Source: JBOEGW01 sp050633625 (lineage in GTDB: Bacteria; Pseudomonadota; Alphaproteobacteria; Rhodobacterales; Rhodobacteraceae). From it: a stretch of 64,000 bases of DNA. The position numbers were made by a program, and so were the translations under genes. Positions 35,226 to 44,208 of this stretch are shown here, piece by piece. Numbering within the stretch: position 1 is the stretch's first letter; the number at the start of each line of letters is the position of its first letter. A model generated the notes under the pieces. It did no database searches and was not told the origin of the DNA. It saw nothing but the letters and a program-made list of their open reading frames with translations. The DNA lies in contig JBOEGW010000011.1 of assembly GCA_050633625.1 (NCBI GenBank), positions 468,424 through 532,423 of the forward strand, in the 5' to 3' direction.

Positions 35226-37076
35226 ATGAATGAACCCGCCCCCAACATAAGCAATGATCAACCGGTGATCCGGCAACTTGATGACGCCGCAATCAACCGC
35301 ATTGCCGCGGGAGAAGTCGTCGAGCGGCCTGCTTCTGCTGTTAAGGAACTGGTTGAAAATGCGATCGACGCTGGGGCGTTACGTATTGAGGTTGCCTATG
35401 CGGACGGTGGCAAGACCTTGATCCGCGTTACTGATGACGGCTGCGGTATGTCGCCTGACGATCTGCCGATGGCATTGTCTCGCCACGCGACCTCGAAAAT
35501 TGACGGCAGTGATTTGCTCGACATCCATACCTTTGGGTTTCGCGGAGAGGCGCTACCCTCGCTTGGTGCGGTGGGCCGTTTGTCGATCACCTCGCGCGCG
35601 CAAGGTCGTGACGGCGCGATTATTCGGGTCGCGGCCGGCGTAGCAGACCCGGTGAAGCCAGCGGCCTTTACCCAAGGAACAGTCGTTGAGTTACGTGATT
35701 TGTTCTACGCGACACCCGCCCGGCTGAAATTCTTGCGCACAGACCGCGCAGAGGCACAAGCAATTGGGGACGTGGTCAAACGGCTCGCCATGGCGGAACC
35801 GCATGTCGGTTTCACCCTGCGTGACGTGTCTGGCGGTGGCGAAGGGCGCGTGACGTTCCAGGTCAGCCCGGAACAGGGTGATTTGTTCGATGCGCTTCAC
35901 GCGCGCTTGCGCAACATTTTGGGCAAGGATTTTGCGGAAAACGCATTGGCCATTGATGCAATGCGCGAGGGTCTTCGTTTGACGGGATATGCCGCATTGC
36001 CCACTTATTCGAGGGGCGCGGCGGTCGCGCAGTTTTTGTTTGTGAATGGTCGCCCGGTGAAGGACAAATTGCTGACAGGCGCTTTGCGGGCGGCGTATTT
36101 TGACTACCTTTCGCGCGATCGTCATCCTGCGGCCGCTTTGTTCGTGACGTGTGATCCGCATTTGGTCGACGTGAACGTACACCCCGCGAAATCTGAGGTG
36201 CGGTTTCGTGAACCGGCCTTGGCGCGTAGCTTGATTGTTTCGGGGCTGCGCCACGCGCTCTCGGAGGCTGGGCACCGCGCCTCCACAACGGTCGCAGGCG
36301 CAACATTGGACGCGATGCGCCCAGAGCAAAACGCCCCGCGCGTGTACCAGATGGACCGACCGTCGTTCGGAGCGCGCGCGGCGGGATACCAAATGCAAGC
36401 GCCAGCGCCACAAACCATGGGGTTTTCGGAAGCCGCTGTTCCCTCCGCACGGTTCGAGCCTGTTGACGTCAGCGAGGCGGAACCCCTTCGTGAAGCGCTT
36501 CCGTTGGGCGCAGCGCGTGCCCAGCTGCACGAAAACTACATCATTGCCCAGACTGAAACCGGGATTGTGATTGTGGATCAACACGCGGCGCACGAACGTC
36601 TGGTCTATGAAAAACTAAAAGCGCAGATGGCTGAAAACGGCGTCGCGTCGCAAGCGCTCCTCATCCCCGAAATCGTTGAGCTGACGGAGAATGAAGCCGC
36701 TGTCTTACTCGATATTTCGGAGGATCTTGCCCGGCTTGGTCTGGTGATTGAGGCCTTTGGTGGGGGCGCTGTCGCGGTGCGTGAAACCCCTGCGATTTTG
36801 GGCGAGGTCAACGCGCAGAACATGCTGCGCGATATTTTGGACGAGTTGGCGGACCTTGGAGATAGCAACACAGTGCAAGCGCGAATTGAGGCGGTTTTGT
36901 CGCGGGTTGCTTGCCACGGATCAATCAGGTCAGGGCGATGGATGCGCAGCGAAGAAATGAACGCTTTGCTGCGTGAAATGGAAGCGACTCCGCATTCGGG
37001 GCAATGCAACCATGGTCGTCCTACTTATGTGGAGCTTAAACTCGCTGATATCGAACGGCTGTTCGGGCGTACATGA
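35226..37076 (+). CDS. mutL: DNA mismatch repair protein MutL with endonuclease motif
   Basis: A 616-residue GHKL ATPase. The N-terminal ATP motifs are intact: RIAAGEVVERPASAVKELVE (NAxD region continues ENAIDAGA), TDDGCGM and FGFRGEALPSLGAV. The C-terminal domain has DQHAAHERLVYE (451-462), which fits the metal-binding endonuclease motif DQHA-x2-E-x4-E, and CNHGRP at 594-599. So this is the nicking type of MutL found in bacteria without MutH. It overlaps rmuC by four bases. Confidence 0.97.
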   Translation: MNEPAPNISNDQPVIRQLDDAAINRIAAGEVVERPASAVKELVENAIDAGALRIEVAYADGGKTLIRVTDDGCGMSPDDLPMALSRHATSKIDGSDLLDIHTFGFRGEALPSLGAVGRLSITSRAQGRDGAIIRVAAGVADPVKPAAFTQGTVVELRDLFYATPARLKFLRTDRAEAQAIGDVVKRLAMAEPHVGFTLRDVSGGGEGRVTFQVSPEQGDLFDALHARLRNILGKDFAENALAIDAMREGLRLTGYAALPTYSRGAAVAQFLFVNGRPVKDKLLTGALRAAYFDYLSRDRHPAAALFVTCDPHLVDVNVHPAKSEVRFREPALARSLIVSGLRHALSEAGHRASTTVAGATLDAMRPEQNAPRVYQMDRPSFGARAAGYQMQAPAPQTMGFSEAAVPSARFEPVDVSEAEPLREALPLGAARAQLHENYIIAQTETGIVIVDQHAAHERLVYEKLKAQMAENGVASQALLIPEIVELTENEAAVLLDISEDLARLGLVIEAFGGGAVAVRETPAILGEVNAQNMLRDILDELADLGDSNTVQARIEAVLSRVACHGSIRSGRWMRSEEMNALLREMEATPHSGQCNHGRPTYVELKLADIERLFGRT

Positions 37077-38317
37077 TGGAACCCGATATGTCCCAGACCG
37101 CAACATTGGCGATCTTGTTTGACCCGTTGGTCCTGGCACTGCTGATTGGCGGTGTCGTTTTGTTGATTTTGGTTCTTTTGATTGTGGTGCTGGTGCGCTC
37201 CGGACGCTCTGCGAAAATGGCGCTGGGTTTAACGCAACAAATGGGCGGACTTGGCCAAGCTGTGCAGATTTTGGGCCAGGGTCAAGAACAACTCACAGGA
37301 GGCTTGCGCACGGTGTCTGACGCTCAGGCCAACGCACAATCTCAGGTCATTGGAACCATGGAAGCGCGTTTGGCAGAGGTACAGCGGCAGATGCAGGAAC
37401 GTCTGCACGACAACGCGATGAAATCGGCGCGCTCCATGTCCGAGATGCAAGAACGCATGAACGACACCCTCAAAGGCAGCGCGGTGCGCACAACGCAATC
37501 GCTCACGCAGCTGCAAGAGCGGCTCGCAACGATCGACAAAGCGCAGGAAAACATTACGCGCCTGTCCGGCGATGTTCTGAGCCTTCAGGACATTTTGTCG
37601 AACAAACAGACACGTGGCGCCTTCGGGGAAATTCAGCTCAATGACATCGTGTCAAAAGCGCTCCCCAGTGACAGTTATGCGCTGCAATCCACACTCTCGA
37701 ATGGCAAACGCGCGGATTGTTTGATCCATCTGCCGAACCCGCCCGGCCCAATCGTGATTGACTCAAAATTCCCGCTTGAGGCCTATGAAGCGCTGCGCAA
37801 AGCAAAAACACCCTATGAGGTCAACGAAGCCGCAAAAGCGATGCGGATCGCGATCAAGGCCCATATCCGTGCGATAGCAGAGAAGTACATTATCGAGGGT
37901 GAAACCGCGGATGGAGCGATCATGTTCTTGCCATCCGAAGCGGTTTACGCTGAGCTTCATTCCAATTTCCCTGAGCTTGTCCGTGATGGGTTTGAGGCCC
38001 GCGTTTGGATTGTGTCACCCACGACCTGTATGGCGACTCTCAACACGATGCGCGCGATTTTGAAGGACGCCCGAATGCGCGAGCAAGCCGGGGCAATTCG
38101 CAAGACGCTCAAGATGTTGCACCGCGATGTGGAGCTTGTCGCAACGCGCGTCGACAAACTCAACACACATTTTGGCCAAGCCCGCCAAGACCTTGAAGGC
38201 ATCACCACAGCAGCCGAACGGGCCGGGAAGCGCGCGGCCAAGTTGGACAACTTCGATTTTGAAGAGCTGTCTGGTGATGATGAGACAAGCAACGTCTTGC
38301 CCATGAAAGCCGATTGA
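37073..38317 (+). CDS. rmuC: RmuC-family DNA recombination protein
   Basis: A 414-residue protein with one N-terminal membrane helix (about 18-40), a coiled-coil stretch rich in Gln/Glu/Arg (about 45-165) and the RmuC nuclease-like domain: NKQTRGAFGEIQLNDIVSKA, then VIDSKFPLEAYE and FLPSEAVYAEL. RmuC limits inversions at short repeats in E. coli. Starts at 37073, 37076 and 37088 are possible; the first overlaps mutL (ATGA). Confidence 0.93.
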   Translation: MMEPDMSQTATLAILFDPLVLALLIGGVVLLILVLLIVVLVRSGRSAKMALGLTQQMGGLGQAVQILGQGQEQLTGGLRTVSDAQANAQSQVIGTMEARLAEVQRQMQERLHDNAMKSARSMSEMQERMNDTLKGSAVRTTQSLTQLQERLATIDKAQENITRLSGDVLSLQDILSNKQTRGAFGEIQLNDIVSKALPSDSYALQSTLSNGKRADCLIHLPNPPGPIVIDSKFPLEAYEALRKAKTPYEVNEAAKAMRIAIKAHIRAIAEKYIIEGETADGAIMFLPSEAVYAELHSNFPELVRDGFEARVWIVSPTTCMATLNTMRAILKDARMREQAGAIRKTLKMLHRDVELVATRVDKLNTHFGQARQDLEGITTAAERAGKRAAKLDNFDFEELSGDDETSNVLPMKAD

Positions 38318-38377
38318 TCGCGCTTGCCCCGCCAAGCGCATCGGCGCACAATGGCCCTAACAAACAGTGAGGTCATT

Positions 38378-38698
38378 ATGCTCGAAATTAGCCCATCGCG
38401 CGTCGCACGAGTTGCGATCCAAGCCCGTGAATTGCCAGCCACTAACGCGGTAATCCGGTCCTATATTGCGGACCTTAATACCGATGAACAAGCCAGCCTT
38501 GTGGCGGTTTTTTGGATCGGTCGCGAGACCTTTAGCGCGGATGAATTGAAAGAAGCGATCCGCACAGCCAAAGAAGAAGCCACCGCGCCCACGGAGGAGT
38601 ATTTGCTCAGCGGTCCCTTGCTGTCTGATTATTTGGAAGCAGGCCTAGAGGCGCTTGGCTATGACGTTGAAGAGCTTGAGGATGAGCACCTGAAATGA
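38378..38698 (+). CDS. DUF3775-family protein
   Basis: A 106-residue acidic helical protein: EISPSRVARVAIQARELPAT, LNTDEQASLVAVFWIGRETF and a C-terminal Glu-rich end. It matches DUF3775, a family of unknown function common in alphaproteobacteria. I chose the ATG at 38378 (MLEISPSR), which follows GTGAGG. Its TGA stop and the TGA of the convergent phosphatase gene abut and form TGATCA. Confidence 0.75.
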   Translation: MLEISPSRVARVAIQARELPATNAVIRSYIADLNTDEQASLVAVFWIGRETFSADELKEAIRTAKEEATAPTEEYLLSGPLLSDYLEAGLEALGYDVEELEDEHLK

Positions 38699-39358
38699 TC
38701 AAACATGTGTTTTCGCAAACTGCCGATCCGTCGCGGCAAGGTGCGGCACGGCATTAAATTGGGTGAGGGTCAGCCCGGCACCAATCGGGTGCAACTGATG
38801 CACTGAGGTGTTCATGATGGCGAGTGCCATGCGCGCAAAGGCGCCCAGCTCCAGCCCCATGGACAGACGGATCGCCATCGCGATCAACCCCCCAGAGCTG
38901 ACAACCAAAGCGCGGCCATCACCTGCCGCAATTTCCTGAAGCACATCATCAACACGGGTCTGAAAATCACGAAAGCTCTCAGATGCGCCCTCAATGCGCC
39001 CATCTTGCCAAGCCGTAAACACCAGCGGCAAATGCTCAATGAACGCCTCGCGCTTTTTGGGGCGTTCGATGCCATATTGCTCGTGCATCTTTGCGGAGAG
39101 ATCAAAATAGGCGACTTCATTGAGCCGTGGATCAATGATGACTTCGCCGTGGGTTTCGGCGGACATGGCGCTGGCCGTTTCAATGTGACGGGTCAGCGCG
39201 CCTGAATAAACCCGATCAAACCTCTCATCAATGTCGCTGTAATACTCCCCAAGCCAACGCGCCTGTTGATGACCCAAATCAGACAATCGGTCGTATCCGG
39301 CTTCATCATCGGCGCCAGAATTGGCCTGCCCGTGGCGAATGAGTGTAATGTGCGACAT
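38699..39358 (-). CDS. Histidine phosphatase-family protein
   Basis: A 219-residue phosphoglycerate-mutase-like phosphatase. LIRHGQA gives the catalytic RHG at 8-10 (His9). YSGALTRHIETASAM supplies the second Arg/His, and VVSSGGLIAMAI stands in place of the usual C-terminal GHG, so the second catalytic His appears changed (SSGG). The start at 39358 (MSHITLIRHG) is preferred over 39370. Substrate unknown. Confidence 0.85.
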   Translation of the reverse strand: MSHITLIRHGQANSGADDEAGYDRLSDLGHQQARWLGEYYSDIDERFDRVYSGALTRHIETASAMSAETHGEVIIDPRLNEVAYFDLSAKMHEQYGIERPKKREAFIEHLPLVFTAWQDGRIEGASESFRDFQTRVDDVLQEIAAGDGRALVVSSGGLIAMAIRLSMGLELGAFARMALAIMNTSVHQLHPIGAGLTLTQFNAVPHLAATDRQFAKTHV

Positions 39359-39418
39359 AGGATCCTCCACGCTTATTGGTTGCTACCAAGGGCGCAGGAC
39401 ATGTGAAAGAGGCAAAGC

Positions 39419-40123
39419 TCAGGACCACGTCACGTCACCAAGGAAAATGTACCCGGCCCCATAGATCGTTTTGAGAAGGCGGGGGTTTTTCGGGTCTTCC
39501 TTGAGTTTGGTCCGCAGGCGGGAAATGCGCACATCCATTGCGCGATCAAAGCTTTCCCCGGCGCCACCACCAAGCCCTTCTTGCATTTGTGCGCGGGTGA
39601 TCAGCCGTTTGGGAGCGTCCAAGAACAGACGCAACACCTCGCCTTCTGCATGGGAAATCGGGGTTTCGTCCCCCGCCTCGTCTTCCAACATGTAGCGGTC
39701 AAAATGCGCAGTCCAGCCTGCAAAACACGCGGTATTCCCGGCGGCGGTTGAGGCTTTACTGGACCGCAAACGCGCGCGAACACGCGCAACAACTTCGGCA
39801 GGCTCAAACGGCTTAATGATGTAGTCATCCGCGCCAAGCTCCAAACCTGTCACCCGATCTTGAACCTGCGCACGCCCGGAAATGATGATGATGGCGGCAC
39901 CACTTTCCAGCGCCAACCGATGCACCAGCGTCAGCCCATCACGATCCGGCAGACCTAAATCAACGAGGCAAACATCGGGCGCGGTCTTGCTCAACGCGGC
40001 TTCAAACTCGCTCGCGCGAGAGAAGCAGCGGGTCCGAAAGCCAGCGTCATTCAAAGCATCGGACAACATTCGTCGAATGTCCGGCTCGTCATCCAAAATC
40101 GCAATCATCGGGGCGTCACTCAT
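39419..40123 (-). CDS. OmpR-type response regulator
   Basis: A 234-residue two-domain regulator. The receiver has the acidic pocket DDEPD (11-15), phospho-acceptor Asp55 in VCLVDLGLPD and the Lys in IIKPFEP. The C-terminal winged helix includes LRLFLDAPKRLITRAQM and AMDVRISRLRTKLKEDP, then TIYGAGYIF, the OmpR/PhoB DNA-binding form. The gene overlaps the kinase gene by eight bases and is translated after it, so the two are a cognate pair by position. Likely targets include the divergent CoA-ligase/ABC operon. Confidence 0.93.
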   Translation of the reverse strand: MSDAPMIAILDDEPDIRRMLSDALNDAGFRTRCFSRASEFEAALSKTAPDVCLVDLGLPDRDGLTLVHRLALESGAAIIIISGRAQVQDRVTGLELGADDYIIKPFEPAEVVARVRARLRSSKASTAAGNTACFAGWTAHFDRYMLEDEAGDETPISHAEGEVLRLFLDAPKRLITRAQMQEGLGGGAGESFDRAMDVRISRLRTKLKEDPKNPRLLKTIYGAGYIFLGDVTWS

Positions 40124-42050
40124 GGGCAAGCTCCTTGGCAAGAAAGGCGGCGAGTTCACCCTGTGAAAAGGGCTTTGAGAGCGTGGGCGCGGCCTTGCGG
40201 CGCACATCATGCACGGGCAACGACGACATCAGAAACATAGGCGTCTGGACGCCAAGCTTGTCGAGTTGATGGAGCAATTGATCACCCGTCACGTCGCCTC
40301 CCAGCATGATGTCCGACAACACAAGACTGATCCCCTGAATTCCAGCAAGCTCTAGCGCGTCTTGCGCATTCGCCGCTTCAATCACCTGATGACCAAGCGC
40401 GATCAGCATCTCGCGCACGTCCTCGCGAATGATGTCTTGGTCCTCAATCAACAACACAAACTGTGGCGTTGTATCGGCCAAGGCCTGGCGCAGAGGTAAG
40501 CGGATAGTGACCTTCGCGCCGCTGGCGGTATTGCCAACGCGCACTTGCCCGCCAGCGATTTTGGCGTGGTCATAGACCATCGCCAAGCCAAGCCCTGATC
40601 CTGCACCCCCCTTTGTGGTGAAGAAAGGATCAAGGGCGCGCTCGAGCGCCTCTGGCGAAAATCCCGGCCCCGTATCCGCGACTTCAAATTCCAGCCAGGT
40701 TTGGGCCACGGCGCGTGCGCTCACGACGATTTCGCCCTGTGCCCCCATGGCGTCTTTGGCGTTCAGAATGAGATTCAGTAACCCGTCTTGAACCGCGCCC
40801 GGATCGACCATGGTCATCGCATCCAACCCCTCAGTGGTCGTCTTGAGGGTCATTCCGCTGGGCAAAGTGGGCCGCGCAAGGGTTTCGGTTTCTGCAATCA
40901 GATCCGGAATAGATACGGCTTGCGGGCGAACTTCGCGCGCGCCGGAAACTTGCGCAATCCTGTCCAAGAGCGCGCCGCCGCGTCGGGCTGCCTGCCTGGT
41001 GGCCGCCACAAGTTCGTGCGCCGCACCGTCAAGATTCATTGTCGCCAAACGGGCCTGAAGCCCAAAAATGATCGTCAAAAGGTTAGCGAAATCATGCGCC
41101 AGCCCTGATGTGAGTTGCGCCGCCAATTCGCGTTTTCGGGTCTGTGTGAGGGCGGCGCGGGCTTGCGCTTCCTCGGTGACGTCCATCGACAAAATATAAA
41201 CGCCACATACGATCCCGGCCTCGTCAAAATCCGGCGTAAACGCCACACGCAATCGTCGCCCTGACCCTTCATGGGCAAACTCAAACACCGCAGGTTCGCC
41301 ACCAGACGCGCCTTTGAGGTAGGGTTCAATTTTGCCAAAAGCCTCAGAGCCGAGCGCTTCGGAAATATGAAGGCCAATGATGTTTTGCGGCTGACCTGGG
41401 AGAAGAGAAGCGAGGCGGCGATTGGAATATGTATAAATGCCATCCAAACCAATGCGAGCGATATGCGCGGGCATCATTTCCGCGGTCAATCGTGTGCGCG
41501 CTTCCATTTCAGTGAGTTGTCGTTTGGCTTCCTCAAGTGCGGCATTGGTCGCGCCAAGCGCGCGGTTGGTTTGGCTGAGTTCTTCAGCATGAGCGAGCAG
41601 CTGATCCGACAACTCCTCGGACCGCGTTCGCAACAATTCTTCTTGGCGTTTGATCGCCGTAATGTCGGTATAGACCGCGACCCATCCCCCTTGCGGCAGC
41701 GGGCTGCCTTCAATCGAAATCATCCTGCCATTTGCGCGTTGCCGTTCCAAGTAATGCGGTTCAAACGCGAGGGCTTGATTCACCCTTGCTTGAATAAAAT
41801 TTTCAATATCAGACACATCGCCGTATTCCCCGGTTTCAACCAAATACCGGATCGTTTCATCAAATGGCGCGCCGGGTTGGACGAGGTGATCGGGCAAACC
41901 GAACATCGCCTGAAAGGGGCGATTGGCGACAACGAGGTTCAATGTGCTGTCATAAATCGACAAAGCCTGCGCAATCAGGTTCAGCCCGGCTTGCGTCATC
42001 TGTGCGACATTTGTGGATTCTGGCGTCACTTTCTGACCCTCCCCCACCAT
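40116..42050 (-). CDS. Soluble hybrid histidine kinase with PAS domains
   Basis: A 644-residue kinase with no clear membrane segment. Two PAS-type domains come first (about 25-150, with YDSTLNLVVANRPFQAMFGL, and 195-310). A coiled coil joins them. His319 in SGLAHDFANLL is the phosphorylation site. The ATPase domain has NLILNAKDAMG, VADTGPGF and GSGLGLAMVY. A C-terminal receiver carries Asp580 in SLVLSDIM. It senses an internal signal, perhaps a metabolite or redox state. I chose the start at 42050; the longer reading would cover the repeat-containing control region. Confidence 0.9.
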   Translation of the reverse strand: MVGEGQKVTPESTNVAQMTQAGLNLIAQALSIYDSTLNLVVANRPFQAMFGLPDHLVQPGAPFDETIRYLVETGEYGDVSDIENFIQARVNQALAFEPHYLERQRANGRMISIEGSPLPQGGWVAVYTDITAIKRQEELLRTRSEELSDQLLAHAEELSQTNRALGATNAALEEAKRQLTEMEARTRLTAEMMPAHIARIGLDGIYTYSNRRLASLLPGQPQNIIGLHISEALGSEAFGKIEPYLKGASGGEPAVFEFAHEGSGRRLRVAFTPDFDEAGIVCGVYILSMDVTEEAQARAALTQTRKRELAAQLTSGLAHDFANLLTIIFGLQARLATMNLDGAAHELVAATRQAARRGGALLDRIAQVSGAREVRPQAVSIPDLIAETETLARPTLPSGMTLKTTTEGLDAMTMVDPGAVQDGLLNLILNAKDAMGAQGEIVVSARAVAQTWLEFEVADTGPGFSPEALERALDPFFTTKGGAGSGLGLAMVYDHAKIAGGQVRVGNTASGAKVTIRLPLRQALADTTPQFVLLIEDQDIIREDVREMLIALGHQVIEAANAQDALELAGIQGISLVLSDIMLGGDVTGDQLLHQLDKLGVQTPMFLMSSLPVHDVRRKAAPTLSKPFSQGELAAFLAKELAHE

Positions 42051-42104
42051 CGCTAACACCCCTATGGGGCCGCGAAAAGGCCCCTGTTTTGCAAGCGCAG
42101 CACC

Positions 42105-42145
42105 CGTAACATTTCGTAACATTTCGGACAAACTGCGGAAATGTT
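42105..42145. promoter_or_regulatory. Candidate operator: tandem and inverted repeats
   Basis: CGTAACATTT occurs twice head to tail (42105-42114, 42115-42124). The second copy also forms an inverted repeat, AACATTTC (42118-42125) with GAAATGTT (42138-42145), spaced 12 bases. The element lies in the 187-base gap between the divergent kinase and acyl-CoA ligase starts, about 95 bases before the latter. It is a likely binding site for a dimeric regulator, possibly the OmpR-type one next door. Confidence 0.5.
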
Positions 42146-42237
42146 TGCGCGCGAAGCTTTTATCGTCAGGGTTGTGGAACGGAGAATCGTTCACACGATC
42201 AGGAACGTTGGCAACGACCAACGGTGGGAGGATAAAC

Positions 42238-44208
42238 GTGACGACAGATCAAACCGCGCTTGGCGGGTTTGGGTCTATTCCGGCATTGCTTGCGCGGAAC
42301 GCAGCCCAATTTGGTGACCACCCGGCCTATCGGGAGAAGGAATTCGGGATTTGGCAAAGCTGGACCTGGGCTGAGGCCGCTCAAGAAATCCGCAATCTCG
42401 CTTTGGGCATGATGACCTTGGGCATTGAGCGTGGCGATCACGTTGCCATCATTGGCCGCAACCGCCCCGCCCACTACTGGGCCGTGGTGGCCGCGCAAAT
42501 GTGTGGCGCTGTGCCTGTGCCGCTTTATCAAGACGCTGGCTTTGAGGAAATGACCTATGTGTTGGGGCATTCAGGCGCGCGGTTTGTGGTGTGCGGTGAT
42601 CAGGAACAAGTCGACAAGGTGATTGAGGCGCAAGAAACAATCCACCACATTGAACATGTCATCTATTACGACAAACGCGGGATGCGGAAATACGATCACG
42701 CGCATCTGAATTGGTACAAAGACGTGCAAGAGGAAGGCCGCGCAGGGCATCACCGTGTCGAAGCGGAATTGGACGCGCGGATAGCAGACCTTACCCCCAC
42801 AAGCACCTGTGTGATGTTGTATACGTCAGGCACAACAGGGAAACCCAAAGGTGTCGTGCTGTCTAACGCCAATGTTGTTGAGACTGCAAAGAATTCATCG
42901 GTGTTTGACAACCTTAGCGCGGGCGAAGATGTGCTCGCCTACTTGCCAATGGCATGGGTCGGCGATTTCATTTTCTCTATTGGGCAAGCCTACTGGACAG
43001 GGTTTTGCGTGAATTGCCCAGAAAGCGCAGACACGATGATGACGGATCTGCGCGAAATCGGCCCGACCTATTATTTCGCGCCGCCGCGCGTGTTCGAGAC
43101 TCAGCTGACAAACGTGATGATCCGAATGGAGGATGCGGGTCGGATCAAGAAACGAATGTTCGACTACTTCATGGCGCATGCCAAAAAAGTCGGGCCTGCC
43201 ATCTTGGACGGCAAACCCGTTTCCACCTTTGATAGACTGAAATATTGGGTTGGAAACCTCGCGGTGTATGGCCCGCTCAAGAACACACTTGGGTTCACCC
43301 GCGTCCGGGTCGGCTATACGGCTGGGGAGGCAATTGGCCCTGAGATTTTTGACTTTTACCGCTCGCTGGGGATCAACCTTAAACAGCTCTATGGCCAAAC
43401 CGAAGCCACGGTGTTCATCACGCAACAACCGGACGGCGAAGTGCGCGCAGATACGGTTGGCGTGCCGTCCCCGGGCGTCGAACTGCGCATCGCGGATAAC
43501 GGCGAGATTTTCTATCGCAGCCCCGGCACCTTTGTTGAGTATTACAACAATGCCCAAAGCACCGCCGACACCAAGGACGCGCAGGGTTGGGTCGCGACTG
43601 GGGATGCGGGGTTCATCGAGGAGGACACCGGACATCTGCGCATTATTGACCGCGCCAAAGACGTTGGCAAAATGGCCGATGGTTCAATGTTCGCGCCGAA
43701 ATACGTCGAAAACAAACTCAAGTTCTATCCGAATATCTTGGAAGCTGTGGTGTTTGGTGCTGGGCGAGAGATGTGCACGGCCTTCATCAATATTGACCTG
43801 ACAGCCGTGGGCAACTGGGCGGAACGCAACAACATTTCCTACGCGTCTTATCAAGACCTCACGGCGCATCCACAGGTGCTTGATACGCTGCAAAGCCACA
43901 TCGAAGAGGTCAACACGTCAGTTGCGGCGGACCCGATGCTTTCGGGCTGTCAAATCCATAGGTTCCTCGTACTTCATAAGGAATTGGACGCGGATGACGG
44001 TGAAATGACCCGCACCCGCAAAGTGCGTCGGCGCATCGTTGAGGATAAATTCGCTGATCTTGTCGATGCGCTCTATTCCGGAAAAACCTCGCAATACACG
44101 GAAACCGAAGTGACCTATGAGGATGGTCGCAAGGGCGCGATTAAAGCCACGCTCGAAATTCGCGATGCCCGCGTTGTGGAAACCTCAGGAAAGGTGGCAG
44201 CGCAATGA
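42238..44208 (+). CDS. AMP-forming acyl-CoA ligase (long-chain type)
   Basis: A 656-residue adenylating enzyme that couples a carboxylic acid to CoA. The P-loop YTSGTTGKPKG is at 195-205; LKQLYGQTEATVFIT and GWVATGDAGFIEEDTGHLRI are the later core motifs. The size and inserted regions are those of FadD15/long-chain ligases. I start it at the GTG at 42238 because GGGAGGATAAAC lies just upstream. The next gene overlaps by four bases. A ligase at the head of a Liv-type transporter operon suggests it activates the imported acid. Confidence 0.9.
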   Translation: MTTDQTALGGFGSIPALLARNAAQFGDHPAYREKEFGIWQSWTWAEAAQEIRNLALGMMTLGIERGDHVAIIGRNRPAHYWAVVAAQMCGAVPVPLYQDAGFEEMTYVLGHSGARFVVCGDQEQVDKVIEAQETIHHIEHVIYYDKRGMRKYDHAHLNWYKDVQEEGRAGHHRVEAELDARIADLTPTSTCVMLYTSGTTGKPKGVVLSNANVVETAKNSSVFDNLSAGEDVLAYLPMAWVGDFIFSIGQAYWTGFCVNCPESADTMMTDLREIGPTYYFAPPRVFETQLTNVMIRMEDAGRIKKRMFDYFMAHAKKVGPAILDGKPVSTFDRLKYWVGNLAVYGPLKNTLGFTRVRVGYTAGEAIGPEIFDFYRSLGINLKQLYGQTEATVFITQQPDGEVRADTVGVPSPGVELRIADNGEIFYRSPGTFVEYYNNAQSTADTKDAQGWVATGDAGFIEEDTGHLRIIDRAKDVGKMADGSMFAPKYVENKLKFYPNILEAVVFGAGREMCTAFINIDLTAVGNWAERNNISYASYQDLTAHPQVLDTLQSHIEEVNTSVAADPMLSGCQIHRFLVLHKELDADDGEMTRTRKVRRRIVEDKFADLVDALYSGKTSQYTETEVTYEDGRKGAIKATLEIRDARVVETSGKVAAQ

